Shown: positions 1 through 8,446, numbered from the stretch's first letter. The stretch is DNA of 21,920 nucleotides from Paracoccaceae bacterium (GCA_002683355.1 NYTF01000022.1:21850-43769), one strand, 5' to 3'. A program made the numbers and translations. Notes: generated from the letters alone by a model not told the origin.

Positions 1-663
1 CTTGATGAATCTGAATATTTTAATACTGATTGGAATCATGCTGCACGACGAGTGATGTCGCCACCTTTTAGATCAAAAGACCATCAAGATAGCTTGTGGG
101 CTGGTTTGCAATCGGGATCTTTGCAGGTTGTTGCTACTGATCATGCTGCATTTAGTACTGAGCAAAAAAGAGCTGGGCTAAATGACTTTCGAATTATTCC
201 AAATGGTTCAAATGGATTAGAGGAGCGTTTGGCAGTTTTATGGACCGAAGGCGTTGAAACAGGAAGATTAACCCCAAATGAGTTTGTTGCGACAACCTCT
301 ACTAATATTGCAAAAATATTAAATATATATCCAAAAAAAGGAGCAATTGTGGAGGGTGCTGATGCGGATATAGTAGTCTGGGATCCAAAAATCTCAAAAA
401 CTATCTCCCCAACAAATCACCACTCTATACTTGATTATAATGTTTTTGAGGGCTTTGAGGTCCAAGCACAAGCTAGATATACGCTTAATCGTGGTGACGT
501 AATTTGGGCTTGGGGACAAAATAGTCAGCCGCAACCAGGAAGAGGACGCTTTGTCCCAAGACCTGCATTTCCGTCCGCGCATACGGCTCTCAGTAAATGG
601 AAAGCACTTAATTCTCCACGTCGGATTGAGCGTGATCCCTTAAATATTCCAGCTGGTATATAA
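1..663 (+). CDS. hydA: Dihydropyrimidinase / D-hydantoinase, C-terminal part (5' end outside window)
   Basis: The frame is open from base 1, so the gene begins before the window; about 220 residues are visible, roughly the C-terminal half of a family usually 450-500 residues long. Cyclic amidohydrolases of this family open dihydrouracil, dihydrothymine or hydantoin rings in the cytoplasm. Seen here are the ATDHAAF motif, with the conserved metal/catalytic Asp (the usual form is TDHCPF), PNGSNGLEERL (usually PNG.xGIEER), and the C-terminal GADADIVVWDP strand typical of amidohydrolases. The methionine at base 52 lies inside the conserved fold and is not the start. An ABC importer follows 18 bp downstream on the same strand, which suggests that the importer brings in the ring substrate. 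The exact substrate (dihydropyrimidine, hydantoin or another cyclic imide) cannot be read from this fragment. Confidence 0.88.
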   Translation, partial: LDESEYFNTDWNHAARRVMSPPFRSKDHQDSLWAGLQSGSLQVVATDHAAFSTEQKRAGLNDFRIIPNGSNGLEERLAVLWTEGVETGRLTPNEFVATTSTNIAKILNIYPKKGAIVEGADADIVVWDPKISKTISPTNHHSILDYNVFEGFEVQAQARYTLNRGDVIWAWGQNSQPQPGRGRFVPRPAFPSAHTALSKWKALNSPRRIERDPLNIPAGI

Positions 664-681
664 ATTTAAGAAAGGTTTTTT

Positions 682-1464
682 GTGGTGCAATCTAAAGTAA
701 TAGAGGTATCTAACCTTGATCTTACATTTGAAACAAATGATGGGCCTGTTCACGCATTAAAAGATGTGGATTTAACAATTAATAAAGGAGACTTTGTTTC
801 TTTCATCGGGCCATCGGGTTGTGGCAAAACAACCTTACTAAGGGTTTTAGCTGATCTGGATGAGCCAACAGGTGGTAATGTAAGTGTAAATGGCGTTTCA
901 CCAAGAGAGGCGAGAGAATCGAGAGCTTATGGGTATGTATTTCAGGCTGCTGGCTTATATCCATGGCGGACAATTGCTGCTAACGTAAAATTACCATTAG
1001 AAATTATGGGTTACTCAAAAGAAGAACAATTAAAAAGAGTAACCAGAGTGCTCGATTTAGTTGAGCTTTCTGGCTTTGAAAAAAAATTCCCTTGGCAGTT
1101 ATCTGGTGGGATGCAGCAACGTGCCAGTATTGCTAGAGCTTTAGCGTTTGATGCGGATATACTATTGATGGATGAACCATTTGGAGCTCTAGATGAAATA
1201 GTCCGTGATCATTTAAACGAGCAACTTTTGAAATTATGGAAATCTACGAATAAAACAATTTGCTTTGTCACTCATTCCATTCCGGAAGCCGTATACCTAT
1301 CGACCAAGATAGTTGTGATGTCGCCTAGGCCTGGACGTATTATAGACGTAATCGATAGTAGTTTACCAGTAGAAAGACCTCTTGAAATAAGAGACTCAAA
1401 GGAGTTCATCGAAATATCTCAAAGAGTTCGAGAGGGATTGCGTGCGGGACATAGTGATGAATAA
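682..1464 (+). CDS. ABC importer ATPase, nitrate/taurine/pyrimidine-precursor type
   Basis: This is a 260-residue cytoplasmic ATPase that powers the importer made with the two downstream permeases. Visible motifs are Walker A GPSGCGKTT (residues 43-51), the Q-loop in YVFQAAGLYPWRT, the signature LSGGMQQR (140-147), Walker B ILLMDEPFGALD (160-171) and the switch His in CFVTHS. The pattern with GLYPWRT and the late MSPRPGRI segment is that of the SsuB/TauB/ThiZ group. The start is GTG at 682, with GTG at 685 as alternative; an AAGAAAGG stretch at 668-675 is the likely ribosome site. The gene overlaps the next one by 8 bp if that gene starts at ATG 1457, so translation is probably coupled. Confidence 0.92.
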   Translation: MVQSKVIEVSNLDLTFETNDGPVHALKDVDLTINKGDFVSFIGPSGCGKTTLLRVLADLDEPTGGNVSVNGVSPREARESRAYGYVFQAAGLYPWRTIAANVKLPLEIMGYSKEEQLKRVTRVLDLVELSGFEKKFPWQLSGGMQQRASIARALAFDADILLMDEPFGALDEIVRDHLNEQLLKLWKSTNKTICFVTHSIPEAVYLSTKIVVMSPRPGRIIDVIDSSLPVERPLEIRDSKEFIEISQRVREGLRAGHSDE

Positions 1465-2347
1465 AACTTATTGGACAAACCCTGATAGCAAGCTACTGCC
1501 GATAGTGTGCATAGTCACTTTTATTGTTATTATGTGGTATGGGTTTTCAGTAATTTTAAATGCTCCTTGGGAATATGATAAAGCAAAACGAGCCTCAATC
1601 TCATTATCTACTACCGATTTAATTAGTCAAACATGGTCACAAAAGCGGCCAAAGCTACCAACCCCACATCAAGTTGTAAAAGAAATTTGGGATACAACAG
1701 TAAATAAAAAAGTGACATCTAAAAGGTCACTCATATATCACGGTATTATTACATTTTATGAGACTATTTATGGCTTCGCTTTAGGCACTGGTCTTGGGAT
1801 CTTACTAGCTATAGGTATTGTTTATAATAGAGCTACTGCAATGAGCGTTATGCCTTGGATCATTACCAGTCAGACCATTCCAATATTAGCATTAGCTCCA
1901 ATGATTATTGTTGCACTGGGTTCTGCTGGATTTAATGGGTTGGTACCAATTGCTATTATATCAATGTATCTGTCTTTTTTCCCAGTTGTAGTAGGCATGG
2001 TAAAAGGTCTTAAAAGTCCAGAGCAATTAGAAATTGATCAAATGAAGACGTGGTCTGCGTCTAAAACCCAAGTTTTATTCAAGCTCAGAGCACCAAAATC
2101 GACACCCTATCTTTTCACATCATTAAAACTTGGTATGGCAGCCTCATTAGTGGGTGCAATTGTTGGTGAATTACCATCTGGTGGTGGTGGCGGGCTTGGG
2201 TTTAGGATGTTGTCAGGTAGTACCTTTGGTAATACATTGCACATTTGGAGTGGACTGTTTTCCGCGGCAATACTTGCCGGTACTCTAATTGCAATTATTA
2301 GTATAATCCAAAGAATTGTTTTGAAAAAGATGGCATTGGAATTATAA
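1457..2347 (+). CDS. ABC importer permease 1 (SsuC/TauC-like)
   Basis: This inner-membrane permease subunit starts with one N-terminal membrane segment, then a polar stretch of about 60 residues, then the usual BPD-transporter core. The EAA-like cytoplasmic loop contacting the ATPase is seen around EQLEIDQMKTWSASKTQVLF, followed by KLRAPKSTPYLFTSLKLG. The open frame can start at GTG 1442, GTG 1454 or ATG 1457; I choose ATG 1457 because it gives an ordinary ATG start with the short ATGAATAA overlap on the upstream gene, and the extra residues of the earlier start are not membrane-like. It ends in TAATG, sharing one base with the next permease, so the two permeases are probably made in equal amounts as a heterodimer. 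Substrate inferred from context only. Confidence 0.87.
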   Translation: MNKTYWTNPDSKLLPIVCIVTFIVIMWYGFSVILNAPWEYDKAKRASISLSTTDLISQTWSQKRPKLPTPHQVVKEIWDTTVNKKVTSKRSLIYHGIITFYETIYGFALGTGLGILLAIGIVYNRATAMSVMPWIITSQTIPILALAPMIIVALGSAGFNGLVPIAIISMYLSFFPVVVGMVKGLKSPEQLEIDQMKTWSASKTQVLFKLRAPKSTPYLFTSLKLGMAASLVGAIVGELPSGGGGGLGFRMLSGSTFGNTLHIWSGLFSAAILAGTLIAIISIIQRIVLKKMALEL

Positions 2348-3192
2348 TGGTAAATTTTTGGGGAGCAATTGTATTTTGGATTTTGGCGTGGATGGTAAAT
2401 ATATTTATTGCGCGTCAAAATGAGAGCCGCTTACTGAATTTGTTGCCACCGCTTCTATTTGGTGCAAGCGTTATATTAATTTGGGAAGCCAGTATTTTAA
2501 AATTTGATGTCAGTCCAGTAATTTTACCGCCACCATCAGCTATTTATTATAAATTTTTCTCTAGTTTGCACATTCTATGGGAAGATTTCGTTCAAACAGC
2601 TATTAAAGGAGCGTTATCTGGATATTTGATAGGTTGTGTATTAGCTTTCATGGTCAGTTTGATCGCAGACAAATTTAAGTTTCTTGAACGAGGTTTGCTA
2701 CCGCTTGGTAACTTTTTAGCAGCAATGCCAATTATTGGTATCGCACCAATTCTTGTGATGTGGTACGGGTATGGCTGGCACTCGAAAGCAGCGGTCGTCG
2801 CTGTGATGGTATTTTTTCCAATTTTAGTTAATACTGTTCAAGGAATGAAAATGTCAGATAGGATTCATAGAGATCTTATGCAAACTTATAATGCAAGTTA
2901 TTTTCAAACTTTAATTAAATTAAGGCTTTTAACAGCAATGCCTTTTATTTTTAATGGACTTAAGATCTGTACAACGCTAGCCTTAATAGGAGCGATTGTC
3001 GCTGAGTTTTTTGGATCTCCAATAAGGGGCATGGGATTCAGAATATCGACGGAAGCGCCCCGTTTTGCTCTTGATATGGTTTGGGCAGAAATAACAGTAG
3101 CAGCGATTGCAGGATCGTTGTTTTATGGGGGTGTTGTTTTGTTGGAAAAGTGGATAACTTTCTGGCACCCGTCACAAAGAGGAAGAGTATAA
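2347..3192 (+). CDS. ABC importer permease 2 (SsuC/TauC-like)
   Basis: This is the second inner-membrane permease of the importer, 281 residues long. The first 45 residues form two hydrophobic segments, and the BPD core follows from about residue 85. The EAA loop is represented by DRIHRDLMQTYNASYFQTLI and KLRLLTAMPFIFNGLKI, then LIGAIVAEFFGS. It begins at the ATG of the TAATG junction with permease 1. Two dissimilar permeases in one importer are common in this ABC group when the substrate is a pyrimidine or hydroxymethylpyrimidine-type ring, but that is family knowledge rather than something visible here. The binding-protein gene follows after 40 bp. Confidence 0.88.
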   Translation: MVNFWGAIVFWILAWMVNIFIARQNESRLLNLLPPLLFGASVILIWEASILKFDVSPVILPPPSAIYYKFFSSLHILWEDFVQTAIKGALSGYLIGCVLAFMVSLIADKFKFLERGLLPLGNFLAAMPIIGIAPILVMWYGYGWHSKAAVVAVMVFFPILVNTVQGMKMSDRIHRDLMQTYNASYFQTLIKLRLLTAMPFIFNGLKICTTLALIGAIVAEFFGSPIRGMGFRISTEAPRFALDMVWAEITVAAIAGSLFYGGVVLLEKWITFWHPSQRGRV

Positions 3193-3232
3193 ATTTAAAT
3201 TAAAATGTTAATTAGTTAAATAGGAGTGAAAA

Positions 3233-4222
3233 ATGAAGAAATATATGATTTTTGCTGTCGGTGCTATTGTAGCTATTACAGCTTCAATAGTTAATGCGGC
3301 GGATAACGTTACAGTTCAGCTGAAATGGGTGACCCAAACTCAGTTTGCTGGATATTATGTTGCGCAAGACAAAGGTTTTTATGAAGCTGAAGGCTTGAAT
3401 GTGACCATAAAAGCAGGTGGACCAGATATTGGCCCAATGAGTGTCCTTGCTGGTGGAGGCGCAGACGTCGCGGTAGATTGGATGCCTTCTGCATTAGCCG
3501 CTCGCGAACAAGGGTTTGCTAATGTAAATATTGCGCAACCTTTTGCGGGTTCTGGAATGATGTTAGTGTGCCGCAAAGATAGAGGTGTTAACTCTGTGGC
3601 TGACTTAAAAGGAAAAAACCTTTATGTATGGTATTATGGAAACGAATGGCCATTCTTAAGCTGGATGAATAAATTAGGTCTTGCGACAGATGGAAGTGAC
3701 GGCGGCGTATCAGTTTTCAGACAAGGTTGGGATATCTTGCCTTTAACTCAAGGTGACGCAAACTGTGTTTCAGCAATGGCATACAATGAATATTGGCAAG
3801 TTTTAGCTGAAGGTTTAACTCCAGAAGAGTTGACAGTGTTCAAGTATGAAGATGAAGGTGTTGCTACACTGGAAGATGGTCTCTATGTGAAAGAAGAGAA
3901 TTTATCCGATCCAGCATTTGTTGATAGAATGGTTCGTTTTGTACGTGCTTCTATGAAAGGTTGGAAATATGCGGAAGCGAACCAAGCTGAAGCTGCTCAA
4001 ATAGTCGTAGACAACGATGATTCTGGTGCACAAACAGTTGAGCACAATACTATTCAAATGGGTGAGATAGCTAAACTCACTGCTGGTAGTAATGGGGCTC
4101 TTTCTGAGGCAGATTTTAACCGTACAGTTTCAAGTCTTATGACTGGTGGTTCTGATCCTGTTATCACTAAGATGCCTTCTGGCGCGTGGTCACATGTTAT
4201 TACTGATCAGGCTTTAAAGTAA
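3233..4222 (+). CDS. Periplasmic substrate-binding protein, NMT1/THI5-like
   Basis: This 329-residue protein has a clear Sec signal peptide (MKKYMIFAVGAIVAITASIV, cleavage probably after Ala22 or Ala23). The mature N-terminus carries KWVTQTQFAGYYVAQDKGFY, the hallmark of the NMT1/THI5-like binding-protein family (ThiY and relatives). It delivers the ligand to the importer encoded immediately upstream. The family includes carriers for thiamine pyrimidine precursors and for pyrimidines or hydantoins. The dihydropyrimidinase gene at the front of this run favours a catabolic ring substrate over thiamine salvage, and no thiamine genes are present. TAGGAG at 3221-3226 lies 6 bp before the ATG. As last gene with its own strong ribosome site it is likely made in excess over the membrane parts, as is usual for binding proteins. 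Confidence 0.9.
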   Translation: MKKYMIFAVGAIVAITASIVNAADNVTVQLKWVTQTQFAGYYVAQDKGFYEAEGLNVTIKAGGPDIGPMSVLAGGGADVAVDWMPSALAAREQGFANVNIAQPFAGSGMMLVCRKDRGVNSVADLKGKNLYVWYYGNEWPFLSWMNKLGLATDGSDGGVSVFRQGWDILPLTQGDANCVSAMAYNEYWQVLAEGLTPEELTVFKYEDEGVATLEDGLYVKEENLSDPAFVDRMVRFVRASMKGWKYAEANQAEAAQIVVDNDDSGAQTVEHNTIQMGEIAKLTAGSNGALSEADFNRTVSSLMTGGSDPVITKMPSGAWSHVITDQALK

Positions 4223-4232
4223 ATGAATTAGA

Positions 4233-4261
4233 GATGAGCCCAAATGCCTTTTGGGCTCATC
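4233..4261. terminator. Hairpin between convergent operons (likely bidirectional terminator)
   Basis: Perfect 12-bp inverted repeat: GATGAGCCCAAA (4233-4244), five-base loop, TTTGGGCTCATC (4250-4261). It lies 10 bp after the binding-protein stop and 26 bp beyond the paaE stop on the other strand. Neither side has a clean run of T, only AT-rich sequence, so it may act as a terminator with help or as a 3' end stabiliser for both messages. Confidence 0.72.
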
Positions 4262-4287
4262 CAATATTAATAAATAAATTTAATATT

Positions 4288-5343
4288 TTAGGATGCGTCG
4301 AAGTCTAAAACTATATCTTCAGTTTGTGGGACAGCTTGACAGGCTAATACAAAACCCGCCTCTATTTCCCAGTCTTCTAACGAAAAGTTAGCCTTCATTG
4401 TTACATCACCTTTAGTTATTTTACATCTACAGGTGCAACACATACCACCCTTGCATGAGAAGGGCACATCTATCCCATGTGCTTGCGCGGCATCAATTAT
4501 ATTATCGTTATGTTTGTCAAAGACAAATGTCCGGTGAGTCCCATCTAAAATTATTTCTATATTTGATTTAATTTCAGCTGTTACCTCAGTTCTTTCTGAC
4601 TTCTTTAATTTTGGCTTCCGACCTAGATAGAATCTTTCGGTGTTAATTTTTGATTCATTTAATCCATTTTCTATTAGAGTGTCACTGACATTATTGATCA
4701 TAGAGTCTGGACCACAAATAAAAACACCATCTACTTCAAGATCGATCATTTTTTTTAAAATCAATTGATTCACTTTGTGTTGGTCAATCCGGCCGTTCAA
4801 TAATTCTACATCTTGGCCTTGTTTGCTTAGAATATGAATAACGTTGAGCCGCCCAAGAAAAATGTCTTTTAAATTATCCAACTCTTTATGAAACATAATG
4901 CTTTCTATTGTTTTGTTTCCATATAGTAGAGTAATTTCAGCAGATGTATTATTTTTTAAAGTACTTGAAATTATAGAAATAATAGGAGTAATTCCAGATC
5001 CTGCAGCTACCATTAAAAGCTTTGCTTCATTTTTTTTTATAAATCTTCCATTAGGACCCATAACCTCTAGGGTCATTCCGGGCTTTAGTTCATTAAAAAT
5101 ATAGTTTGAGAACAGACCATCGTGTACACGTTTTACCCCAATAGCTAAGGGTTCATTCTCTGAGCTGCATATGGAATAGGATCTTCGTTCTTCGATATTA
5201 TTAAAATTACGTCTAACTGTAATATATTGACCTGATTGAAAGGAAAACTTTAATTTTGGCGGAACATCAAACTCAACTCTTTTTGAATTATAAGTTAAAG
5301 GTTGAACCTCATTTACTTTTAATTTTGAAAAAATATTCACCAT
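4288..5343 (-). CDS. paaE: Phenylacetyl-CoA epoxidase reductase subunit PaaE
   Basis: PaaE passes electrons from NAD(P)H through FAD and a [2Fe-2S] centre to the PaaAC oxygenase that epoxidises phenylacetyl-CoA. The protein is 351 residues, close to the roughly 356 of the E. coli enzyme. The N-terminal two thirds is a ferredoxin-NADP reductase module: RRSYSICS at about 53-60 for flavin binding, and AAGSGITP at 113-120 plus FICGPDSM near 208-215 for nucleotide binding. The C-terminal plant-type ferredoxin domain keeps all four cluster cysteines at 297, 302, 305 and 335 (C-x4-C-x2-C...C). It starts at ATG 5343, three bases after the paaD stop, and is the last gene of paaABCDE. Confidence 0.95.
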   Translation of the reverse strand: MVNIFSKLKVNEVQPLTYNSKRVEFDVPPKLKFSFQSGQYITVRRNFNNIEERRSYSICSSENEPLAIGVKRVHDGLFSNYIFNELKPGMTLEVMGPNGRFIKKNEAKLLMVAAGSGITPIISIISSTLKNNTSAEITLLYGNKTIESIMFHKELDNLKDIFLGRLNVIHILSKQGQDVELLNGRIDQHKVNQLILKKMIDLEVDGVFICGPDSMINNVSDTLIENGLNESKINTERFYLGRKPKLKKSERTEVTAEIKSNIEIILDGTHRTFVFDKHNDNIIDAAQAHGIDVPFSCKGGMCCTCRCKITKGDVTMKANFSLEDWEIEAGFVLACQAVPQTEDIVLDFDAS

Positions 5344-5346
5344 TGT

Positions 5347-5868
5347 TCAAATACATTTGAAATAGTCAAAGGGCTCATAGCAACTATTGCATCGGTATTG
5401 TGCTTTGCATGCGGTTGACCCAAATTCGGATAATTTTTCTGTATCCTGTGAGGAGCATCTAGGACATTTAACCTCTACATTACCAAATAATGCCATTTTT
5501 GAAGATGCCTTCACAGGTGGCGCAATTCCGTAGTCTTTAAGTTTATTTCTGCCGTCCTCACTTATCCAATCTGTTGTCCAAGGTGGAGAAAGGACACGAT
5601 TAATTGAAGTTTTAAAACCTGCTTTTAAAAGCGCAGCTTCAATAGCTAGCTCAATGGCTAAAACTGCAGGACAGCCTGAATATGTTGGTGAAACAGACAC
5701 TATAGCTTTTCCATCTTGTAATTCTAAGTCTCTTAATATTCCTAACTCTCCAATTGTCACACATGGAATTTCTGGATCTAAAACGTTCGAAGCAACTGAC
5801 CATGCGATTTCTTGATCATTTACAGAACCATTTTTATGTTGGTTTTCTTTCATCAGGCTTTTTACCAT
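5347..5868 (-). CDS. paaD: Phenylacetate pathway protein PaaD (MIP18/DUF59 family with zinc finger)
   Basis: PaaD is a MIP18-family protein thought to help mature the metal centres of the PaaABCE complex; it is not part of the purified catalytic complex. The 173 residues contain the DUF59 core DPEIPCVTIGELGILRD, then VSPTYSGCPA, and the diagnostic C-terminal cysteine cluster with CPRC, FGSTACKAQYRCNSC and EPFDYFKC, as in E. coli PaaD. The ATG at 5868 overlaps the end of paaC by 7 bp; the in-frame ATG at 5853, MKEN..., is a possible later start. The nearest functional relative outside the pathway would be SufT, but the C-terminal finger and the position in the operon settle the call. Confidence 0.93.
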   Translation of the reverse strand: MVKSLMKENQHKNGSVNDQEIAWSVASNVLDPEIPCVTIGELGILRDLELQDGKAIVSVSPTYSGCPAVLAIELAIEAALLKAGFKTSINRVLSPPWTTDWISEDGRNKLKDYGIAPPVKASSKMALFGNVEVKCPRCSSQDTEKLSEFGSTACKAQYRCNSCYEPFDYFKCI

Positions 5869-6614
5869 TTAGCACCTGGATGAGCTCTGTGCACAGATTG
5901 CATTGAGGCTAGAAGGTGACCTAACTCTTCTCCATGCAAACCAAGCCGACCACCTGAGAGCTCCCCTTCAAATTCGGGATAAGGAACAAAGGCCATTTTA
6001 AAAATAGAATTAATTTCTTTTTCCCATTTAGATTTTAGAGCTTTTCTGCTGGGTAAAATATCTTTTTTTATAAAATAAATATTGTTTGGTGTATCAAAAA
6101 ATAATTCATTTGTATAAATGTGCAAAGCATCAACGGCTTCTAGAAGCTTTTTATTACTTTCAGTTGTGCCATCTCCTAGTCTAATAACCCATTCCCCAGA
6201 ATGTCGAATATGATAGGACATTTCTTTTTTCGCTTTTCCTGCTACACCTACGATTATTTCATCTTTAGAATTTAATGCTTCATTCCAATACAATTTCATA
6301 AAAGTTGAAAAGTATAATTGCTTTAAAACCGTGTGAGCAAAATTAACATTTGGCCTTTCAACAAGTAAACAATTTAAAAACTCACGCTCGTCTCTGAGGA
6401 AAGCTAAATCATCTTCAGATTTATTATTACTTTCAATTGTGCCAGCATAACTATATAAAGTTCTTGCAGTCCCTATCAAATCAAGGCCCATATTTGGTAG
6501 AGCTAAGTCTTCCTCTAGCATAGGAGCATGGCCACACCACTCTGATAATCTATGACCTAATATCAAGTTATCATCTGCCAATTCTAATAATGCTTGAGTT
6601 AAATTGGAAGACAT
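5862..6614 (-). CDS. paaC: Phenylacetyl-CoA epoxidase structural subunit PaaC
   Basis: PaaC is the ferritin-like partner of PaaA in the phenylacetyl-CoA 1,2-epoxidase; in studied enzymes it has lost the metal site and acts as a scaffold. The 250 residues carry LADDNLILGHRLSEWCGHAP near the start, AHTVLKQLYFSTFMKLYW in the middle, MSYHIRHSGEWVIRLGDGT, and end with LGHLLASMQSVHRAHPGAKW, all characteristic of PaaC. It starts at an ATG that shares one base with the paaB stop (TAATG on the minus strand), so translation is coupled. Confidence 0.95.
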   Translation of the reverse strand: MSSNLTQALLELADDNLILGHRLSEWCGHAPMLEEDLALPNMGLDLIGTARTLYSYAGTIESNNKSEDDLAFLRDEREFLNCLLVERPNVNFAHTVLKQLYFSTFMKLYWNEALNSKDEIIVGVAGKAKKEMSYHIRHSGEWVIRLGDGTTESNKKLLEAVDALHIYTNELFFDTPNNIYFIKKDILPSRKALKSKWEKEINSIFKMAFVPYPEFEGELSGGRLGLHGEELGHLLASMQSVHRAHPGAKW

Positions 6615-6898
6615 TACATATGGCCTATATCTTCTGGAATATCATAAAAAGTTGGATGTCTGTAGATTTTATCTTCAGATGGCTCAAAGTTTTCATCTGC
6701 TTTATCCGGGTCGGAAGCGGTAATTGATATCGATGGAACGACCCATATTGAAGTGCCTTCATTTCGTCTTGTATAAACATCTCGTGCAGCATTTATCGCC
6801 ATAGTTTTGTCACTCGCATGAAGACTGCCAACGTGCTTGTGACTTAAGCCATTCCTTGGCCTGATGAATACTTCCCACAAAGGTGTTGTTTTGGTCAT
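6614..6898 (-). CDS. paaB: Phenylacetyl-CoA epoxidase bridging subunit PaaB
   Basis: This 94-residue small subunit joins the PaaAC heterodimers in the epoxidase complex. The sequence reads WEVFIRPRNGLSHKHVGSLH, then DKTMAINAARDVYTRRNEG and SIWVVPS, which is the conserved PaaB pattern, and length agrees with the family (about 95). It lies 29 bp after paaA and shares its stop with the paaC start. Confidence 0.95.
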   Translation of the reverse strand: MTKTTPLWEVFIRPRNGLSHKHVGSLHASDKTMAINAARDVYTRRNEGTSIWVVPSISITASDPDKADENFEPSEDKIYRHPTFYDIPEDIGHM

Positions 6899-6927
6899 TT
6901 TAAATCCGGCATAAATTCTGGTTTAAC

Positions 6928-7911
6928 TTATTCCGCAGCAATTTTTTCTGCTCTACGTTTTTCAGCATACGCGTGAGCAGCGTCTCGAACCCATTCACCT
7001 TCGTCCCAGGCTTTTTTGCGAGCTGTTATCCTATCACGAGCCATTGGTCCATTACCTTTAACTACATTCCAAAATTCTGCCCAATCAATTGGTCCATGAT
7101 CATACCCTTCCTTATCGTCATTCCACCTGAGATCTTTATCAGGAATTTTTAAATCAATAAAAGTTGCTTGTGGAACTGTGGCATTAATAAATTTTTGCCT
7201 AAGGTCGTCGTTAGTGAATCGTTTTATTTTCCAACGCATTGATTGATCCGAATGAGTGCTTTCTGCATCGTGAGGCCCAAACATCATTACGCTTGGCCAC
7301 CACCACCGATTTAAAGCATCTTGAGCCATCTGCTTTTGCTTTTCTGTACCTTGTGCTAAAGACATCATTAACTCGTATCCCTGGCGTTGGTGAAAACTTT
7401 CTTCTTTGCAGACTCTTATCATTGCGCGAGCATATGGACCGTAAGAACACCTGCACAATGGGATTTGGTTCATTATAGCTGCGCCATCAACCAACCAGCC
7501 TATAGCACCAATATCTGCCCATGATAATGTTGGATAATTAAAAATTGATGAAAATTTTGCTTTCCCGGTGACTAATTGTTCGGTTAGTTCTTCACGTGAT
7601 ACGCCTAAAGTTTCTGCGGCAGAATATAAATACAGTCCGTGCCCACCTTCGTCCTGAACTTTGGCTAAAAGCGCTGCTTTTCGCCGTAATGAGGGAGCTC
7701 TGGTAACCCAGTTTCCTTCGGGCAACATACCTACGATCTCAGAATGTGCATGTTGCGCAATTTGCCTAACTAGCATTTTCTTATATGCTTGAGGCATAAC
7801 ATCATTGGGTTCGATTTTTTCTTCTGCATCGATCCGAGCCTGAAAAGCGTCAAGAAACTCTTGAGACTCTTCGATTTGCGTGTCTGAATTTATTAAACCT
7901 TGCGAATACAT
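6928..7911 (-). CDS. paaA: Phenylacetyl-CoA epoxidase catalytic subunit PaaA
   Basis: PaaA is the di-iron oxygenase subunit that inserts one oxygen atom across C1-C2 of the phenylacetyl-CoA ring, the step committing phenylacetate to degradation. The 327-residue protein retains likely iron ligands: a Glu near 58 (HAHSE), Glu88 and His91 in QDEGGH, and Glu171 and His174 in [24 protein letters not shown] and the [16 protein letters not shown] region are typical of PaaA. It is first in paaABCDE, 86 bp from the divergent thioesterase gene, behind a TTGAAA-N17-TATAAT promoter that overlaps the proposed PaaX operator. Confidence 0.96.
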   Translation of the reverse strand: MYSQGLINSDTQIEESQEFLDAFQARIDAEEKIEPNDVMPQAYKKMLVRQIAQHAHSEIVGMLPEGNWVTRAPSLRRKAALLAKVQDEGGHGLYLYSAAETLGVSREELTEQLVTGKAKFSSIFNYPTLSWADIGAIGWLVDGAAIMNQIPLCRCSYGPYARAMIRVCKEESFHQRQGYELMMSLAQGTEKQKQMAQDALNRWWWPSVMMFGPHDAESTHSDQSMRWKIKRFTNDDLRQKFINATVPQATFIDLKIPDKDLRWNDDKEGYDHGPIDWAEFWNVVKGNGPMARDRITARKKAWDEGEWVRDAAHAYAEKRRAEKIAAE

Positions 7912-7937
7912 AGTGACATTCCATTCTAATTTTGTTT

Positions 7938-7966
7938 ATTATACGTTACGAAAATAAAAATTTCAA
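7938..7966 (-). promoter_or_regulatory. Promoter of paaABCDE (sigma-70 type)
   Basis: Read on the minus strand: -35 TTGAAA (7966-7961), a 17-bp spacer, and a consensus -10 TATAAT (7943-7938), 26 bp before the paaA ATG. The spacer contains TTCGTAAC, one half of the proposed operator, ending one base before the -10, so a bound repressor would block polymerase. Confidence 0.65.
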
Positions 7967-7980
7967 ACTATTTTTGTAAC
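7945..7980. promoter_or_regulatory. Candidate PaaX operator, copy 1 (paaA / thioesterase promoter region)
   Basis: Imperfect inverted repeat GTTACGAA (7945-7952), 20 bp, TTTGTAAC (7973-7980). An element with the same half-sites and the same 20-bp spacing lies at 12453-12488 in the other divergent paa promoter region. PaaX is the only transcription regulator encoded among these genes and is known in E. coli to bind long bipartite sites at paa promoters. Assignment to PaaX is inference; the repeat itself is seen. Confidence 0.68.
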
Positions 7981-7997
7981 AAAATTGGGAAAAAGAT

Positions 7998-8426
7998 ATG
8001 AATTCGTTCAACAAGTCAGATATTATGGCTCTTTTAAAGAGCGTCTTTGCACCGTGGGTTCAAGATTTAAAACTTCAGGTGACAGAAATTAATAATAAAG
8101 ATGTCCAATTTTATCTCCCAGAAAATGACAACTTAGTCAGAAGTGGTGGTGATGGGCCTCCTGTAATTTGTGGTCAGGCAATTGCCTCTGCTGCGGATAC
8201 GTGCTGTGTTCTCGCACTGACTGCCATTAATAAGAAATTCCGAAACTGCACTACAGTTGATATGACTAATCATTTTATGAGACCGTTGAGTAATACAGGA
8301 ATTGAAATAAACGTTGAGATATTGTCTAACGGCAGGAAGATGGCGGTACTTCGAGCAAATTTTAAAAATAAATCGGGTAAATTAGCGGCTACAGCTATTT
8401 GCTCATTTGCGTACCTAGACACGTAA
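7998..8426 (+). CDS. PaaI-like hotdog-fold acyl-CoA thioesterase, atypical
   Basis: This 142-residue protein resembles the PaaI/hotdog thioesterase superfamily. GQAIASAADTCCVLAL matches the central helix with its catalytic-type Asp, followed by TTVDMTNHFMRPL, equivalent to the family strand ending in LRP, and a C-terminal AATAICSFAYL strand. The usual HGG turn before the helix is CGQ here, so its activity may differ. It sits alone, divergent from paaABCDE behind the shared operator, and converges on paaX. A role in removing acyl groups from CoA among phenylacetate intermediates is likely but not shown. It differs clearly from the second, canonical PaaI at 12521. The start ATG 7998 follows TTGGGAAAAAGAT, a weak ribosome site. 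Confidence 0.78.
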   Translation: MNSFNKSDIMALLKSVFAPWVQDLKLQVTEINNKDVQFYLPENDNLVRSGGDGPPVICGQAIASAADTCCVLALTAINKKFRNCTTVDMTNHFMRPLSNTGIEINVEILSNGRKMAVLRANFKNKSGKLAATAICSFAYLDT

Positions 8427-8446
8427 TGCACTTGATAATTCTTAGC

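Noticed and set aside
1442..1456. Upstream GTG starts for permease 1
   Set aside because: GTG 1442 adds only a few polar residues and deepens overlap with the ATPase gene; ATG 1457 is simpler.
8427..8446. Terminator between the convergent thioesterase and paaX genes
   Set aside because: Only 20 bp, with no stable inverted repeat or T run.
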